Below, piece after piece: positions 29,301-42,375 of a stretch of DNA of 64,000 nucleotides. Location of the stretch: contig JADFUC010001773.1 in assembly GCA_019722365.1 (NCBI GenBank), positions 124,001 through 188,000 of the forward strand, read 5' to 3'. The position numbers and the translations under genes are program-made. Below the pieces are notes generated by a model. The model had not been told where the DNA came from. It was given only the letters and a program-made list of their open reading frames with translations, and did not search any database. Numbering within the stretch: position 1 is the first letter of the stretch; every line of letters begins with the position of its first letter. Source of the stretch: Lithospermum erythrorhizon. Its lineage: Eukaryota; Streptophyta; Magnoliopsida; Boraginales; Boraginaceae.

Positions 29301-32300
29301 GCATTTTTAAACGCAATATGCTCACATTCGCCCTAGTTTAAATGAACTATCAAAAACCATATTAGCTCAGTTGATTAGTAGTAAAATTGTGATAAAAAAA
29401 AGTGTATTGGTTCAAAGAAATAGTCATCTACCTCATTTTCGTGCCTCCTTGTATGACTCATGTATGAGAATATTGTATATTTATACACCATGTCTAAGGA
29501 TATCATGAATAGTTATGATGTAACCACTTAATGTTTGATATACTAATTTTAAAGTAAAGATTCATGTAAAGAGGCACTGAAAAAAAGTTGAGCAACCTCT
29601 TCGCAAATCTTGAAAGCTTCAATTTTTATTTTTATTTTTTAAGGCTTCCTTACTATCCATCAATCTATATTACTTCATTTGCTTATTGAATATTTGAATT
29701 GATCATCATCCAAATCTGAATTCTTCTTCAACTATTAGAATAGTCATTTGTTTATTGAATGTTCATATAAATCCAATAGTCTTCACTCATTTTTTTTATT
29801 TACTTATCAAATAGTGTATATTTCAAATCACCATTTCGATTCATTTAAATCCATCTCTTAATTGTTAGATTAAAAAAAAACATCATCTCATACAATGAAA
29901 TATAGAGTAAGATAATGACCACCAATTTTTAATTTCATTATTTTATACATACATTCTATGGAATACTTATGTATATATCAATTAATGATAATGTCAATAT
30001 ATGCGAATTAAGTAAGGTTGTGAGTTGTTGTAAGTTGTAACACGAATGCAATTTCACCTTCAAACTATACATATACTTGTGGATTATGTGCATGCTAATC
30101 ATAAAAAAATGTGTGACCGTCTAACAACAATATATTACTATTTGTTACTTTCTCTAATATTACTAACAAGTAATGTAAATGGCATTCACTTGAGTTGGAG
30201 TAAAGGTTAGTGTTTATATTCAATTCATTTCAAATTAATTGACAAGCTGATATCAGATATCAAGATTTCAATTAATAAATTACTTTTTATTCATCGATCC
30301 GAAAAAATATAAAATTAGTATTATTGAATTTGTTTTAAAACATTTGCTAATATTATTTTTTGTAATTTTTATAATCTATAAAAAGTGAATCGATTTATTG
30401 AAAGTTGCCTCAAAAATTAAAAAACAATTACCTGGCGCTGGGAGCAGAAGATGTAATGTTACTTGATTCATACATACGAATGCTTATGTGAATAATAGAA
30501 CACAATACACGTTTTAAAGACTTATAAAATAGAATCAAATTTTTCGAATCAAATTCAGTTTTTAGATTCTTTTACATGCCTTATACACCTAGTTGAAGTA
30601 TCATTTAGGAGCAGCGCCTCTAAGACGAGCCAGTAACCCTGTTACTGCCGAGCACCCGAATCGGCATCAATTTATATAGACCCTTTGGTAATTAACGAGT
30701 CGCTGCACGCAGCCTAAGGCGGCGCCCTTGAAATAATCTGCCCGCTTGATATTTACTCGATCCATTAACAAATTATCAAAATATTATAAAATATGTTAAA
30801 TACATAATCATAAATAAAGGGCAAAGACATTATTCAAAAGAATTATTATGATTTATAGATAATTCTATTTACTACATAAGAGGTGTTTACTTTTGTTTAA
30901 CTATTTTTGTTTAATTTATTCAATTAAATAACTTAATTTGAGAAAATTTTACAAATATTTTGAAGGTTTAATTTGAAATTTACAAAAAAAAAATTGAAGT
31001 CAGGATGATTAACTTAACGGCTCGGTAATTACCGCATCCCGACGACTCGCTTTCATGTAGTCGAATGGATACTATAAATGAATTCGTTACTTCAATTCGC
31101 CTATTATCTTAACTAGTCGAGTCGGTACTCCAATACCCGACTACTGCCTCAAGCTTCCAAATTTATGTGGAGTTGCAGTCACGTAAGATGATTAACCTGA
31201 AAGAATCCCATCGCTGGTTCGACTTCTAAAAAAGAACTCTCAGACAATGTATTACGCATCAACTATCAAGACATTTGGTCATTTAACATACTGAATTTAC
31301 TTTCTATCTTTTAGGGTAGCATATAGTTCAAGTATATGCTGCAACCTCGTATAGTTCAAGTATATGAGTAACGTAAGACCTTAGATGGAGTTTTCAATCT
31401 TTTAGGATGTTGCAAGCACTCAACATTTGTAGTCAATCATCTCTAATCCATCACATTGGAATTTCCGAAATGGATTAGATTAAACAAATCTTTTTTATTT
31501 TTCTAGATAACTATGAATATATATGTTGGTTATCTCATCAGGGTACTTTTGACATTTTTCTTCTCCCGAAAAAGCTGTTCTCAACAAAAACTTCGAAAAT
31601 CTAGGAATTCTTTTTACTAGATTTTTACTTTTTCCATATTTTTTTTAACTTTTTACAAGAGTGGTCAAATTTAAATATGATAAAGAGGTAGTTTTTAAAT
31701 AGAAAACAAATATAATCCATTTTTCTAGTTTTTTCATCCTTTAAGAAGCTACTAACTGTGTTCATTAGTACTCTTTAAAGCATAATTTGCTGTCTTGTTT
31801 GTACTTTTCTTGTTTTTTTTTCTTCTGAATTGGGTTTTAAAGTTAATGCATTTTAATGCAAAGTATAGAGCAGAAAAAATAAATATGCAGTTTTCATAAA
31901 TGAAAAAACTAAATATGCAGCTTCTTTTGTAATTGTTGCTTCATTGACAAACACCTAAGTGGGTAGGAAATAGTAGGTAAGTGAAATATGATGAAGATTA
32001 TATTTTTTATGGTGTTTGCTTTATGTTTCATTATTCTAAATGTGTGTGTGTTAATTGCTAATTCACTTGGCAAGATTCAGTTTTTATTGATGTGTTCCAT
32101 TTTAATTGTCAAGAAATGATGTTGGTTTTGGTTGTTTTGTTTATTTTTGCATAATATTCTAACTTTAATGTTGTATTTCATTCATGAGGTTTACTCATTC
32201 TCTTTATGGTATGTTTGTTGTAAAAAAAGTTATTTTTTTTTTCAATTTGTGGATTGACTTTTTTGTCTGTATGACGATTTTTTTGTGTATGCATGAATTT

Positions 32301-32785
32301 GTTGTGTTGGAAATGGAAGCATAATCATTGTTGAACTGGTAATAAAACTTTGGCAGTTTCACAAATCTAACATCTTCATTGTCTTGCAATTGTTTTTGGT
32401 GTTGATACACCCACCCCCTCCCTCCCCCCACAATGGTTTTATATTATGTAGAATGCATAATTTTATTAGCACATCTTTACTGTTGAGTCATCATGGTTAT
32501 TACAAGGGTACGAATGCATATTATCTAACCCTTTACCCCACTTAGACACGGGAGTCGGAGGCATTGGGGGTATGTTGACATTTGTGACATCTCACTTCAT
32601 TGTGTATTCAGTCTTGATTTATTGTTGGTTATGTAGATCTTATTGAGGATGCATAAACTTCAAGCAATTATGTACAAGAAATAAATTATTGTTTATGACA
32701 TCCCTAAAGAAAAATCTCTTATTTGTAATAGTAAATTGTTTTTTAATTGTGATATTTTAATAGTGTTTATCCTATTTGTGTTCAG
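26381..32785. other. Long AT-rich intergenic region before the CCCH gene
   Basis: No supportable gene over 6 kb. GC-richer patches at 30600-30740 and 31010-31160 contain short hairpins, for example CAGTAACcctGTTACTG at about 30630, but no recognisable RNA or protein. A 17-bp direct repeat (TATAGTTCAAGTATATG) occurs at about 31322 and 31355. Leader exons of the CCCH gene probably lie near the right end, since the sequence before its ATG looks like a splice acceptor. Confidence 0.5.
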
Positions 32786-32800
32786 AGTTTAGATGCAAAG

Positions 32801-35535
32801 ATGGACACTTTTGATGCTGCAAAAGTTGTGCATGAAAAAATCCTAAAGTTTGAAACAGAACAAATTGCTAGGAAGGTAGTTGGCTATGTTTACTTGCAAG
32901 ACTATCCAGACCAGGAAATGATTCGCTTGGCTTTAGGGCCTGACTACTTAATCCAGAATTTGTTAGTGAAAGCAAAAGCTGCCCTTCAGCTGTCCTCTGC
33001 AGCAGTTTGTTCTCCTCCAATTTCACCATCGGTTAATCCGATTAGTATTCCTGATCATTTGCTTCAGTATGCTTGCGTTTCATCATCTTCACCACGACAT
33101 CGTGTCCTTCCCCCTCGGTTGACAGGATCACGCTATTGGGAACATCGGCCAATTGAGCAGCAGGCGGTGCACAAGTCAGATTTGGAAGCATTATCATACT
33201 CTGATTCGTTCCTTGGCGAGTATCGGTTCCAAAACAAATTAATGGGTTCGGAGGAACAGTTTGACGCAGTTGATTCTGCTGCTGCAGGTTTTAAAGATAT
33301 CCTTCTGAGGCACAATCAGAATGTGCAAGGGGCTCTTGATGTTCCAGTTAAGACTTGTCATTACTTTAATAAGGGGTTTTGTAAGCATGGCAGTAATTGT
33401 CGGTATCTTCACGGACAATCTCTTCCTGAGAACTATTCTTATATGTTTGGTTCAAATGCTAATGAATTTGGTTATGAGGATCAAGTGTTATCACCTGGAT
33501 CACTCGAGAGACTAGAAATGGAGATCACAGAGATCTTGAAATCTAGAGGTGGTGGTCCGATTTCAATTGCTTCTTTACCCATGCTGTATTTTGAAAAATA
33601 TGGAAGGACTCTACAGGCAGAAGGTTACCTAACTGAGAGTCAGAGGCATGGTAAAGCAGGCTTTAGTTTGACAAAGCTCCTTGCTCGGCTAAACAACACT
33701 ATCCGACTAATTGACAGGTATAACGCTATAATCGCAATCATCTAACAACCCTAGTTATGTTATTTCTGTTACGTTATTGTTTGTCCGTTGCAATCTTTAC
33801 AGGCCACACGGACAGCACGCTATTCTGTTGGCAGAAGATGCACCAATGTTCTTGGGAGTACGCGGTGAAAGAAATGATCCCGGGCCAATTGTTAGTGGTT
33901 CTCGCCAAATATATTTGACTTTTCCAGCTGAGAGCACTTTCACTGAAGAAGATGTATCAAATTACTTCAGGTAATTATGTTCTGACATCTTATATCACAC
34001 TGCTTTCAATTTTAGTTTCTTGCTGATTGTAAATTCTGCTTTGGTCTTTTGTGCAGTACTTTTGGGCCAGTTCAAGATGTAAGAATTCCCTGCCAACAGA
34101 AACGAATGTTTGGGTTTGTCACTTTTGTTAGTTCGGATACTGTGAAGATCATTTTGACGAAGGGGAATCCACACTATGTTTGTGGTGCTCGTGTCCTTGT
34201 GAAACCTTATAGAGAAAAGGCAAAGCTTTTTGAAAGGTAAAACAACCTTCGTATTGGCGATTACTTGACAATTTTCAATTATATTGTTACTTTACTTTTA
34301 TACAAGTTGGACTCTTCTCTTGTAGTTTTGGTCGTGATATATGGTAGAATGCCGATGCTTGTGGTAGAGTAACAATAGTATTTGCTTAGTTTCTTTTTTC
34401 TATATCATGCATTTCTCATCTTGCTGCAGGAAATACTATGAGAAACTTGATTCGTCGATGTACTCTTCACACGATATGGACATCAATTTTGAACGTCAAG
34501 CAAGTAAGATACTATCACTGCCTCAATGCATATACTTAGGCCATGCTTGTCAATAAGCTACCTAAATTTCACACTGTATAGTGGTAAAGCCTCAATGCAT
34601 ATACTCCACAAATTTACTTTCCTTGGTTCTCTCTTAGTTGGCAGAATACTAAAAAATGTCAAAGCGCATACCTAGGGATGCAGTTGTCTAGAAGCATTGT
34701 AAAAATATTAGCCTCCTGTGCAACAACTTAATACTAGTAGCCTGGATACGCTGATCTAGAGAGTAGAGAGGAAGTTTACACAAAAAGAAAAAAAGCTGTT
34801 TTCCTTCCTTGCATTAGACATTGGATACTTTTGCTTTGTTCTTTAATAGATTCCAGCTGTTCACAATTCTGAGTAGACTTATTGTTGTTCTGATTTCAGG
34901 GTTTCTTAGAAAGCAGGTGAATGAAGAGCATGAGAAAGTGCTTCAAAGTCAGATGGCACGTCTCTCCAATTTGAAGCTGTCCCAGAGCCCCAATGCTAAC
35001 CAGTCATACTTTGACCGCTCAATGGAGGAACTGAGAGTTTCTCAAGGTCTGCTTGTACCAGTGTTTTGTTTGCAGATATTATCTTCATCATTTGTACTGA
35101 TCATATCAATTAACTCCTGTAATCAGTTATTGCAGATCATACCATGTTCCCATCAGCAGAGCGGTTCAGCGACTATATGCTCAATGTTCTTAACGATGGC
35201 CCTACAACTGATGATCACCATGCACAAATAAATTACCCCGAACCAGATAGGTAATCATCATCTTACATTGGGATTTGACGTATAATGTAACTTGCTCCTT
35301 GGCGATGTTATTCCTTTGCATATTACATGTTCCATCAAGCAATGTTGCATCACACTACAACTACGACTAAACAAAAGCTATCATTTCATTTTTTTTTACT
35401 GCCAATTCCTTACATTTGTTCTTAACTTCCATTTTTTTTTTTTTTTTTTTGCATTTCCACAGCAATCAAGGACATGATCTCCCTGATAGTCCATTTGCAT
35501 CGGTTGTTGCAGGCAGCATTTCACCAGTCATGTAG
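32801..35535 (+). CDS. CCCH zinc-finger and RRM protein (AtC3H18/C3H53-type)
   Basis: Putative RNA-binding protein. Exons: 32801-33717, 33803-33970, 34057-34236, 34430-34503, 34900-35046, 35136-35250, 35463-35535. All phases join, giving 557 residues. The N-terminal segment (residues 1-65, with [20 protein letters not shown]) is conserved in this plant family. Next comes one CCCH finger, C-x7-C-x5-C-x3-H ([22 protein letters not shown] region, about residues 185-205). A conserved OST-HTH/LOTUS-like helical region follows ([33 protein letters not shown]). An RNA-recognition motif (about 340-430) includes [14 protein letters not shown] and [11 protein letters not shown]. The C-terminus is hydrophilic. 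A likely acceptor (TTCAG at 32781-32785) implies a 5'-UTR intron. The RNA targets are unknown. Confidence 0.92.
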
Positions 35536-36685
35536 GACGATTTAACAACACCAAGGAATGATTACTGATTTAGACAAGCATCTACAGTTTGATATAAGTG
35601 ACACTCTTTTCACTCCCTAAAACTACTCTTAAAGTTAACACAGATACAGAAAGTGATATGAAGACTTAGGACACAAATCAAAGGAAGAAACAGCGTAGCA
35701 TGGCATCCCATTTCTTGGGTCGAAGGAGGTAGGAAACGACAATACAGTACAGAGTACTACATGGACTCCAGGATTTATCTTTTTCCTTTAGATCCCCCAT
35801 TAATAGTAACACAAAATAATGACAGGTCTAATTCGTAGGAAGCATATATATTATGATACAGGTGACAAGAAAATAGAATTATATAAGCATCACTTCAGAG
35901 AGGCAAGCAATTATTTGGATTTTCTCTAGCTGTGAGCAGGTGTAAATAAATTACTAGTGTTTTTACTTCTCATATGATATTATGTGAGACTCATATTTCC
36001 TTTTTCTCTTCATAAATTAATATTGGATTTTTATATCAATATGCTTATAATTCAGTTGTTTTAGCTTTTCATTATTCTTCTGTTGCAAGAACTTATGGAT
36101 TTTTTCTGGTCAAGAAGTCTATTGTCTAGCAAGCAGATGTTTGACTGTGAATCTGTGGTGCTACAGTGTTAAAAGAATCGCAACAAAATAAGTCATTCAA
36201 ATAAGAATCGAGAAAGTCTCTCACAAGTGATGTGAACATGATGGTTGCTACTTCTGGGATGTTCTTGATTCTGTTCAAGAGGATTACTCAAGAGTCAATC
36301 TATGTACATATTTCATACCTCTCATTGGTTAAGTTTACTGATAGTTTGGTCAAAGGGTATTATTATTCACATTAACGAGTCTCCGAGATTGAATCCTTGC
36401 AATGACAATGATTGAATTAAAAAAAAAGGTTGAGTATTTATCTTGTAATGACTTGTAACACCTAGAGAAATACAATTGTAGGAAGAGAATGATTTACTAC
36501 AAATTACATAGATTATGGGTCAAAAATCAAAGCAAGTAATTCCAATATCAAGAATGTGCAGACGTGGATGCATAGAACCACAACATAAGATTGTGGTTCT
36601 CATTGATTGATGTTTACCTCCCTGGTTCTTGATTTTGCAACCAATTCTAACTGAAATCAAATTCCACAGCTTAAACATCATAAAC
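35536..36685. other. Intergenic region
   Basis: 3' untranslated end of the CCCH gene and promoter of the next gene. No other gene or recognisable repeat. Confidence 0.5.
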
Positions 36686-37830
36686 ATGGAGGCTCTTTCC
36701 ACAATTTCCCCAGCAAATTTAAACTGCCAATTCAAGAAAATATTATCAGGAAATCAATCCAGACCATTTAGAACCAATTCTAGCTCAATTTCCTTAGTCA
36801 GAAAACACCATCCAACTTCAAGAACCAGGCATTCAACTTCCAGAATTTCAGCCGTTTCTGATGTTCCAACTGTCATTTCAGACCCAGCTCAGGTGGAAAT
36901 CACTTGGGAAATTGTTTTGGGCACTTTAGGTAATCCAATATAGCATGCTATATTTAACTTGTTTGCTTATTTATAATCAAAGAATAAGTTCATAATAAGT
37001 GAACGTCATCACTAGAAAATAAAAAACCAAACTAAGTCTTATCAAGACTAAATGAGTGCCGACTATATTTAATACGACGTCTTAAAACGAATCACTTATT
37101 ATATTTTTTGACGTGGAACTTATTTGGTGGTTTTTCTTTGATTTTGTTTCTTGTTAAAGCTGGTGTTACTCCATTTGTGGTGGCTGGAATCGAGTTCAGC
37201 AAGAGGATTGTGAGTAACAAATACTGGCTTCGGTTTAGGTGCTCAAGGATGATACTTAAGCACGACACTTCAATTTACATCATTACATTTCCCCTCCATT
37301 CTCATCTATCAAACAAGTGATAATTGTTTGAACAATGCACTTTAACAAATTATTTTTGCATGTTTTGCTTCAACATATTTAGGTGAAACAAAGGGAATGT
37401 AAGGCATGTGGAGGTTCAGGACTAGTGTTGAGAGATGATAAGTACTATTTTCGATGCCCTCGTTGTGGTATGCCTTTATTCTTTGTTCTACAACTATTCC
37501 CAAGTGCTTGTTTGATCTAACTTTTAAATTATCAATCAAGCCTCATGGATCATCTGCCAGTTTGATGCCAACGTATGTCTCAAATGCTTATTAAATAAAT
37601 CTCCTGTAGTCGAACTTCTAATTTACTGGAATGTATATATTATAAATTACACTTGACGTCATATGATTAGTGTGTGATGCATAAGCTCGTGATATCCATT
37701 ACTCCATACTATTGATCATATGAGGGTTAACAATACTAATTATTGAATGTACAATTAACAACAATACTTGTACTTCTAAACAGGTGGGTTTCTACCCTGG
37801 CAATCCTGGAAAAGGTTTTTCACTGGTTGA
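36686..37830 (+). CDS. Small DnaJ-type zinc-finger protein, probably plastid-targeted
   Basis: Exons: 36686-36929, 37160-37209, 37383-37467, 37784-37830. All phases join, giving 141 residues. The first 55 residues are rich in Ser, Thr, Arg and Asn with few acidic residues, as in chloroplast transit peptides. A hydrophobic segment with WEIVLGTLAGVTPFVVAGIE (about 73-92) is probably one membrane span. The C-terminus has ECKACGGSGL and RCPRCGGFLPW, half of a DnaJ cysteine-rich domain, enough to bind one zinc. There is no J domain. Proteins of this type are annotated as DnaJ-like or BSD2-like and may act as thiol or assembly helpers in plastids. The exact role is not known from sequence. I chose the ATG at 36686; the frame is open 19 codons further upstream but without another ATG. 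Confidence 0.85.
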
Positions 37831-39233
37831 GGTTCTATCATACAAAAACTGATGTTATGTTTGTAAATATTTGAAGGAATGCTCTCCAAGATGGAGATTG
37901 CTCTGTATTTATAATCAAGACAATTATAATGGACTGACATTCGGTTAGAGATTTGAAATCTGTAAAGCTTATCTCTAATTTGAATTTGAATACTATTCTA
38001 CCTGTAATATACAACAGTTAAGATATCCAATCTTATTTCCTACAATCTCTCAACAACTTGACAATTCTTGTTAGGAGGGCTGACGTGTTGCCTGAGATAC
38101 AGGGCCATGGTGATTAGGTTTATTAATGTTCATATGAGTAAATCATGGCAAAGCTAAGTCAAGCTTCAGTATAGCGTTTCATGAATCTAACATGTTTTAA
38201 TGTAGTTTTCTTTCTCCTTTTCTATTGGGAGCACACACTTATTTATTAACATATTTCATGAAATGTATCCATTAATGCAATAAATTTGGTGACTGAGGAA
38301 AGCTGTTAAAATTTTCAAGATGACGATATATATCCTATCATGAGTACCATCAAACGTATCTATTAATGCAAAGGTTTCATTTCTCTAGAAGGTACAAATA
38401 ATGAATCATTTCCAAGTATACTTAGACGACCTATACAATTGGTTTTTAGTCATTTTAAGATATTAAAAACTAAAATTCACATCATTAACATAAAGTAGAG
38501 ATTTAATGATTTACTTGTAAACTTCTTATTTGTTCAAATATAAACAATAAATCAATAATTAAAACAGATAAACCGAGTATGTATATACTCTATGATATCT
38601 TCAATACACATTGTGTCTTCATGGACTCATGGGCATGAAAGGAAATAATATTACTTCGTACATATTAAGAAGAGAGATGTCTTTATCTGCTAAATATCAT
38701 TCACTTAATTGTATTCCCATACATAAATCATTTTATTACCATAATTTCATTAAAAAAAGAATCTTTTACCATAACTAAAAATCCCCAAATCAAGTAATTT
38801 AGTCAAAGTGCATTAGATAAAACTTTCAAGTCCACCAATAGTCCAATAGTGAATAGTTTATGAAGACTTATCTTACCTAGTAAACCTGAGTTGTTATACA
38901 CATCCAAATAATGTTTGTTTGAGGGATAAAATAACTATTTTGCCCTCCAATTTTAAGTGCAGTAGTTACATAAATTATAACTATGGATAAAATAATTATT
39001 TCAGTCTTAAAAATTTATTGGATCCCCCTAGTAAACACACCTTATTCTAAATAACTCATTCCTAAATCCTATCAATTCTAGGAAAACCCAAACTTATCAT
39101 AAAAATCATAAAAAAAATCATATCAATTATGATTATATTCCAATCCAACGGTTGACAATCCCTTTCAATCCAAGTCAAATCAAAATTTGATCAAAATCAA
39201 ACTCAATAAAAAAAGTCAAAACCCTTCACCTAC
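37831..39233. other. Intergenic region
   Basis: 3' untranslated end of the DnaJ-like gene, then AT-rich DNA leading to the promoter of the WNK gene. No gene recognised. Confidence 0.5.
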
Positions 39234-39240
39234 TATATAA
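39234..39240 (+). promoter_or_regulatory. Candidate TATA box of the WNK gene
   Basis: TATATAA, about 110 bases before a good splice donor (AAG|GTAATCA at 39346). This suggests a short noncoding first exon and a leader intron of about 900 bases ending just before the coding ATG. Confidence 0.45.
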
Positions 39241-39429
39241 ACCCTTTGCTTATACTCTTCTCAAACCTTTCCATGTCTTGAAAAATAATAAAATAAATTT
39301 CAGTTTCTTTTTTTCTTACTCAAAAAACCAACATAAGCTCTTTAAGGTAATCATTATATTTCATACTTTTTATGTTCTTTTTAATAAACTTATATTCATC
39401 AATATTGCTACTTTTTTTAATTATTTTTT

Positions 39430-40049
39430 GCTTTGTCTAGAAAAAAGTTCAATTGCCCACAATTTGTTATCAGTTAAACTTGCAATTTAATGTTTTTTCT
39501 TATTTTTTGATTGACATATGGGTTTTCTGTGTATTTATTTATGAGTTTTTTGTGTATTTATTGGAGTTTTTCACTTTGCATGGCTGCCTCAATAAAATGT
39601 CGTTCTTGAAATATTTGTTAATATGTTTTTATGCTTTGTCTAGCTAAAAGTTCAATTGCCCACAATTTGTTATCAGTTAAACATGTAATTTAATGTGTTT
39701 GGTTATTTATTTTTATTGGCATATGGTTTTCTGTATATTTTATTTATGAGTTTATGATTCTTGTTGGGAAAAATGGTTGATTTAATTGGAGATTGTCACT
39801 TTGCATGGTTCACTAAATAAAAATTTGGTCTTGAAATATTTTTTAATATATTTTTATGTTCCATCTAGCTAAAAGTTCAATACTTCAATTTCCCTCAATT
39901 TGGTATTAGTTAAACATGCAAGTCAATGTGTTTGGTTCATTTTTTGATTGTCTTATGAGTTTTCTGTGTATATATTTATGAGTTTACTTGGAGATTGTAA
40001 TTTGTAACTTTGCATGACTGCCTCCATAAAAATTAGTTGAAATATTTTT
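39430..40049 (+). repeat. Three tandem copies of a 200-225-bp unit in the WNK leader intron
   Basis: Copies start at about 39430, 39633 and 39858. Each carries, in order, a TCTAG followed by AAAAGTTCAAT, a GTTATCAGTTAAAC-like segment, GTTTTCTGTATA-like DNA, CACTTTGCATGG-like DNA and CTTGAAATATTT-like DNA. The copies are diverged, with small insertions. No coding capacity. Confidence 0.8.
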
Positions 40050-40284
40050 TTATTTTCCCAATTGATTAGTTTTGCAAAAGAACAACCAGTAATTTAATCG
40101 ATAATTTTCATATGTTTGTTTTTTATTTCAAGATACTGTATTGTTGCCTTCTAAGTCATAAATACTTTTATTGCCGGCTACCATATATGTTGTTGAATTG
40201 CTTCTATCTATATAAAAGGTGTTATTCATTTGTATTGGCCAGATTATTAGTTCTTGTTAAAAAAATTGAGTATTTTCTTTGAAG

Positions 40285-41434
40285 ATGCCAACGGTGGAGC
40301 CAGATAATTCCGATGACGCGGAAAGGGAAGCGTTTGTAGAGGTTGACCCCAGTCGTCGTTATGGGCGTTACAGTGAGCTTCTTGGAATAGGGGCGATGAA
40401 GAAAGTGTACAGAGCATTTGATCAAGAAGAAGGAATAGAGGTTGCTTGGAATCAAGTCAAATTGCACAATTTCACCGATAATAAAAAGATGATCGAACAA
40501 TTGTTCTCCGAAGTTCGTCTGTTGAAGTCGTTGAAGGATACTAATATCATAGCATTGTATGCTGTTTGGAGAGATGCAGAGAAAAATACCCTGAATTTCA
40601 TTACTGAAGTTTGCACCTCTGGGAATTTAATGGCTTATAGGAAGAAGCACAGGAATGTTTCTTTAAAGGCTTTGAAGAAGTGGTCCCGGCAGATTTTGAA
40701 GGGGTTGAATTATTTGCATTCACATGATCCTTGTATCATTCACAGGGATCTTAATTGCAGCAATGTTTTCATCAATGGCAACATTGGACAGGTATATTTG
40801 TCATGCTTTCTCATTAATTCCTTGCAGTATTTGGTACCAACATGGTCCCTATTTTTAAAACTAGCTTTGTAAAACTCTAGATAAATGAGAAGTCTTTCCA
40901 GTAAAGTTAGTCCCGTGCATCGAATTCTGTTCGGGAAATGGTTAGGTCATTTAGGGACTATTGTTAAATTCTGTTCTGTTATTACAACAGTCTCAATAAT
41001 GAATCTTGTGTATTGATGATACTTTTCATTGTTGGGATTGGATATAGGTGAAGATTGGTGATTTGGGTTTGGCAGCAATAGCACAGAACCATTCAGCTCA
41101 CTCGGTTCTCGGAACACCAGAATTCATGGCACCGGAGCTCTACGATGAAGATTACACCGAGTCAATTGACATCTACGCCTTTGGAATGTGTGTCTTGGAA
41201 TTAGTCACACTTGAATTACCATATAGTGAATGTGACAATGTGGCTAAGATATACAAGAAGGTGACTGCTGGGGTCAGGCCAAGGGCAATGGACAAAGTCA
41301 AGGATCCTGATGTGAAAGCTTTCATTGAGAAGTGCCTCGCTCAACCTGGAGCTAGGCCAACTGCTTCTGAGCTCCTTGAAGATCCCTTCTTTTATGGGTT
41401 AGATGATGACGAAAATGTACATTATAAACATTAG
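40285..41434 (+). CDS. WNK (with-no-lysine) protein kinase, WNK11-like
   Basis: Ser/Thr kinase. Exons 40285-40791 and 41048-41434 give 297 residues, little more than a kinase domain, as in Arabidopsis WNK11 (314). The start is the ATG at 40285. The glycine loop is [15 protein letters not shown] (about 32-46); a lysine in this loop serves catalysis in WNKs. Subdomain II reads VAWNQVKL, with Asn where most kinases have the catalytic Lys. The catalytic loop is [10 protein letters not shown] (Asp155), the metal-binding motif is DLG (about 174-176), and the activation segment ends [13 protein letters not shown]. The C-terminal autoinhibitory tail of larger WNKs is absent. Plant WNKs act in flowering time, ion and osmotic responses; the role of this one is not shown. 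Confidence 0.93.
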
Positions 41435-42375
41435 ATGTAGCTAACTTCAGAACCAAGATTTGTAAGTTTGATGGTTTCCTACTTTATGTTTCTATTGTTT
41501 GACTCCTTTGAGCATATTGAATATACAGATTTGTGAGTTTTTTTTGGTATGTTATCATAAACAGTGTATTTGTTCATACTTATTGTTCTGTTTTGATTAA
41601 ATTAATTGTTTAATAGTCAAGAATATGCATCAATGTCAAGTGCACTAACAATTTTAAACAAATACCATAAGCATTTGACTTATGGCTAAAGTAAACTGTG
41701 TCCCCATATGCTTTGATAGGAGCTAAATCAACCAATGACCGTCCAAAGATGCAAAATTTGCTCACCTTTTATTTATTTATTTAGTCAATAAATTTGTCAT
41801 ATAGTGGTGTATTATTTATCAAGTGGAATGTTATTGGTATGCAAAGTTTGTTCACAAAAAGATGGAGAGTTGGAGACATGCATTATTATACTCAAGTAGT
41901 TGGGGTGACACCATTAGCCAAAAATACAAAATGGTTATTTGTATTGACAGTAACATTAAAAGAAATTCTAACTCCAATTCAGTTTAATTAAATTCTTGTG
42001 CTTAGAAGCCAATGTTATTCAGCCATATTGTGACCACTGAAACTAGCTTACATGTTCCATACAAAGGCAAAAAAGAGCAAATACTCGAGGGCGATTACCT
42101 GATTATTCTTCATAATCAGTGTCTAAACTGTGGTCAGAATTGAAGAAACACATAAGCAAAAGAAACACATTTGATAGAAAGGATTAATAAGCACAACACT
42201 TTATACAACTTGAGCTACTATTAAAAAAGTACAAGACACCACTTTGTTCTTCATTGTCACTAACATAGGCATAATCAACAATACATGTTGCCTTAGTAAG
42301 CTTTAATAAGTTACATTACAAATAGCATTAGTTGTTTATTTGTATCCCTGAGACAACCCTTTGCAGGAAAATATC
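41435..42375. other. Convergent intergenic region between the WNK and C2 genes
   Basis: The two genes face each other here, so this DNA holds both 3' untranslated ends. No gene or recognisable repeat. Confidence 0.55.

Noticed and set aside
30600..30740. GC-rich hairpin-containing patch considered as a tRNA or structured RNA
   Set aside because: The short stems (for example CAGTAACcctGTTACTG) do not assemble into a cloverleaf and no conserved tRNA boxes are present.
40792..40872. Extension of WNK exon 1
   Set aside because: Intron read-through. The kinase motif KIGDLGLAA continues at 41048 in phase.
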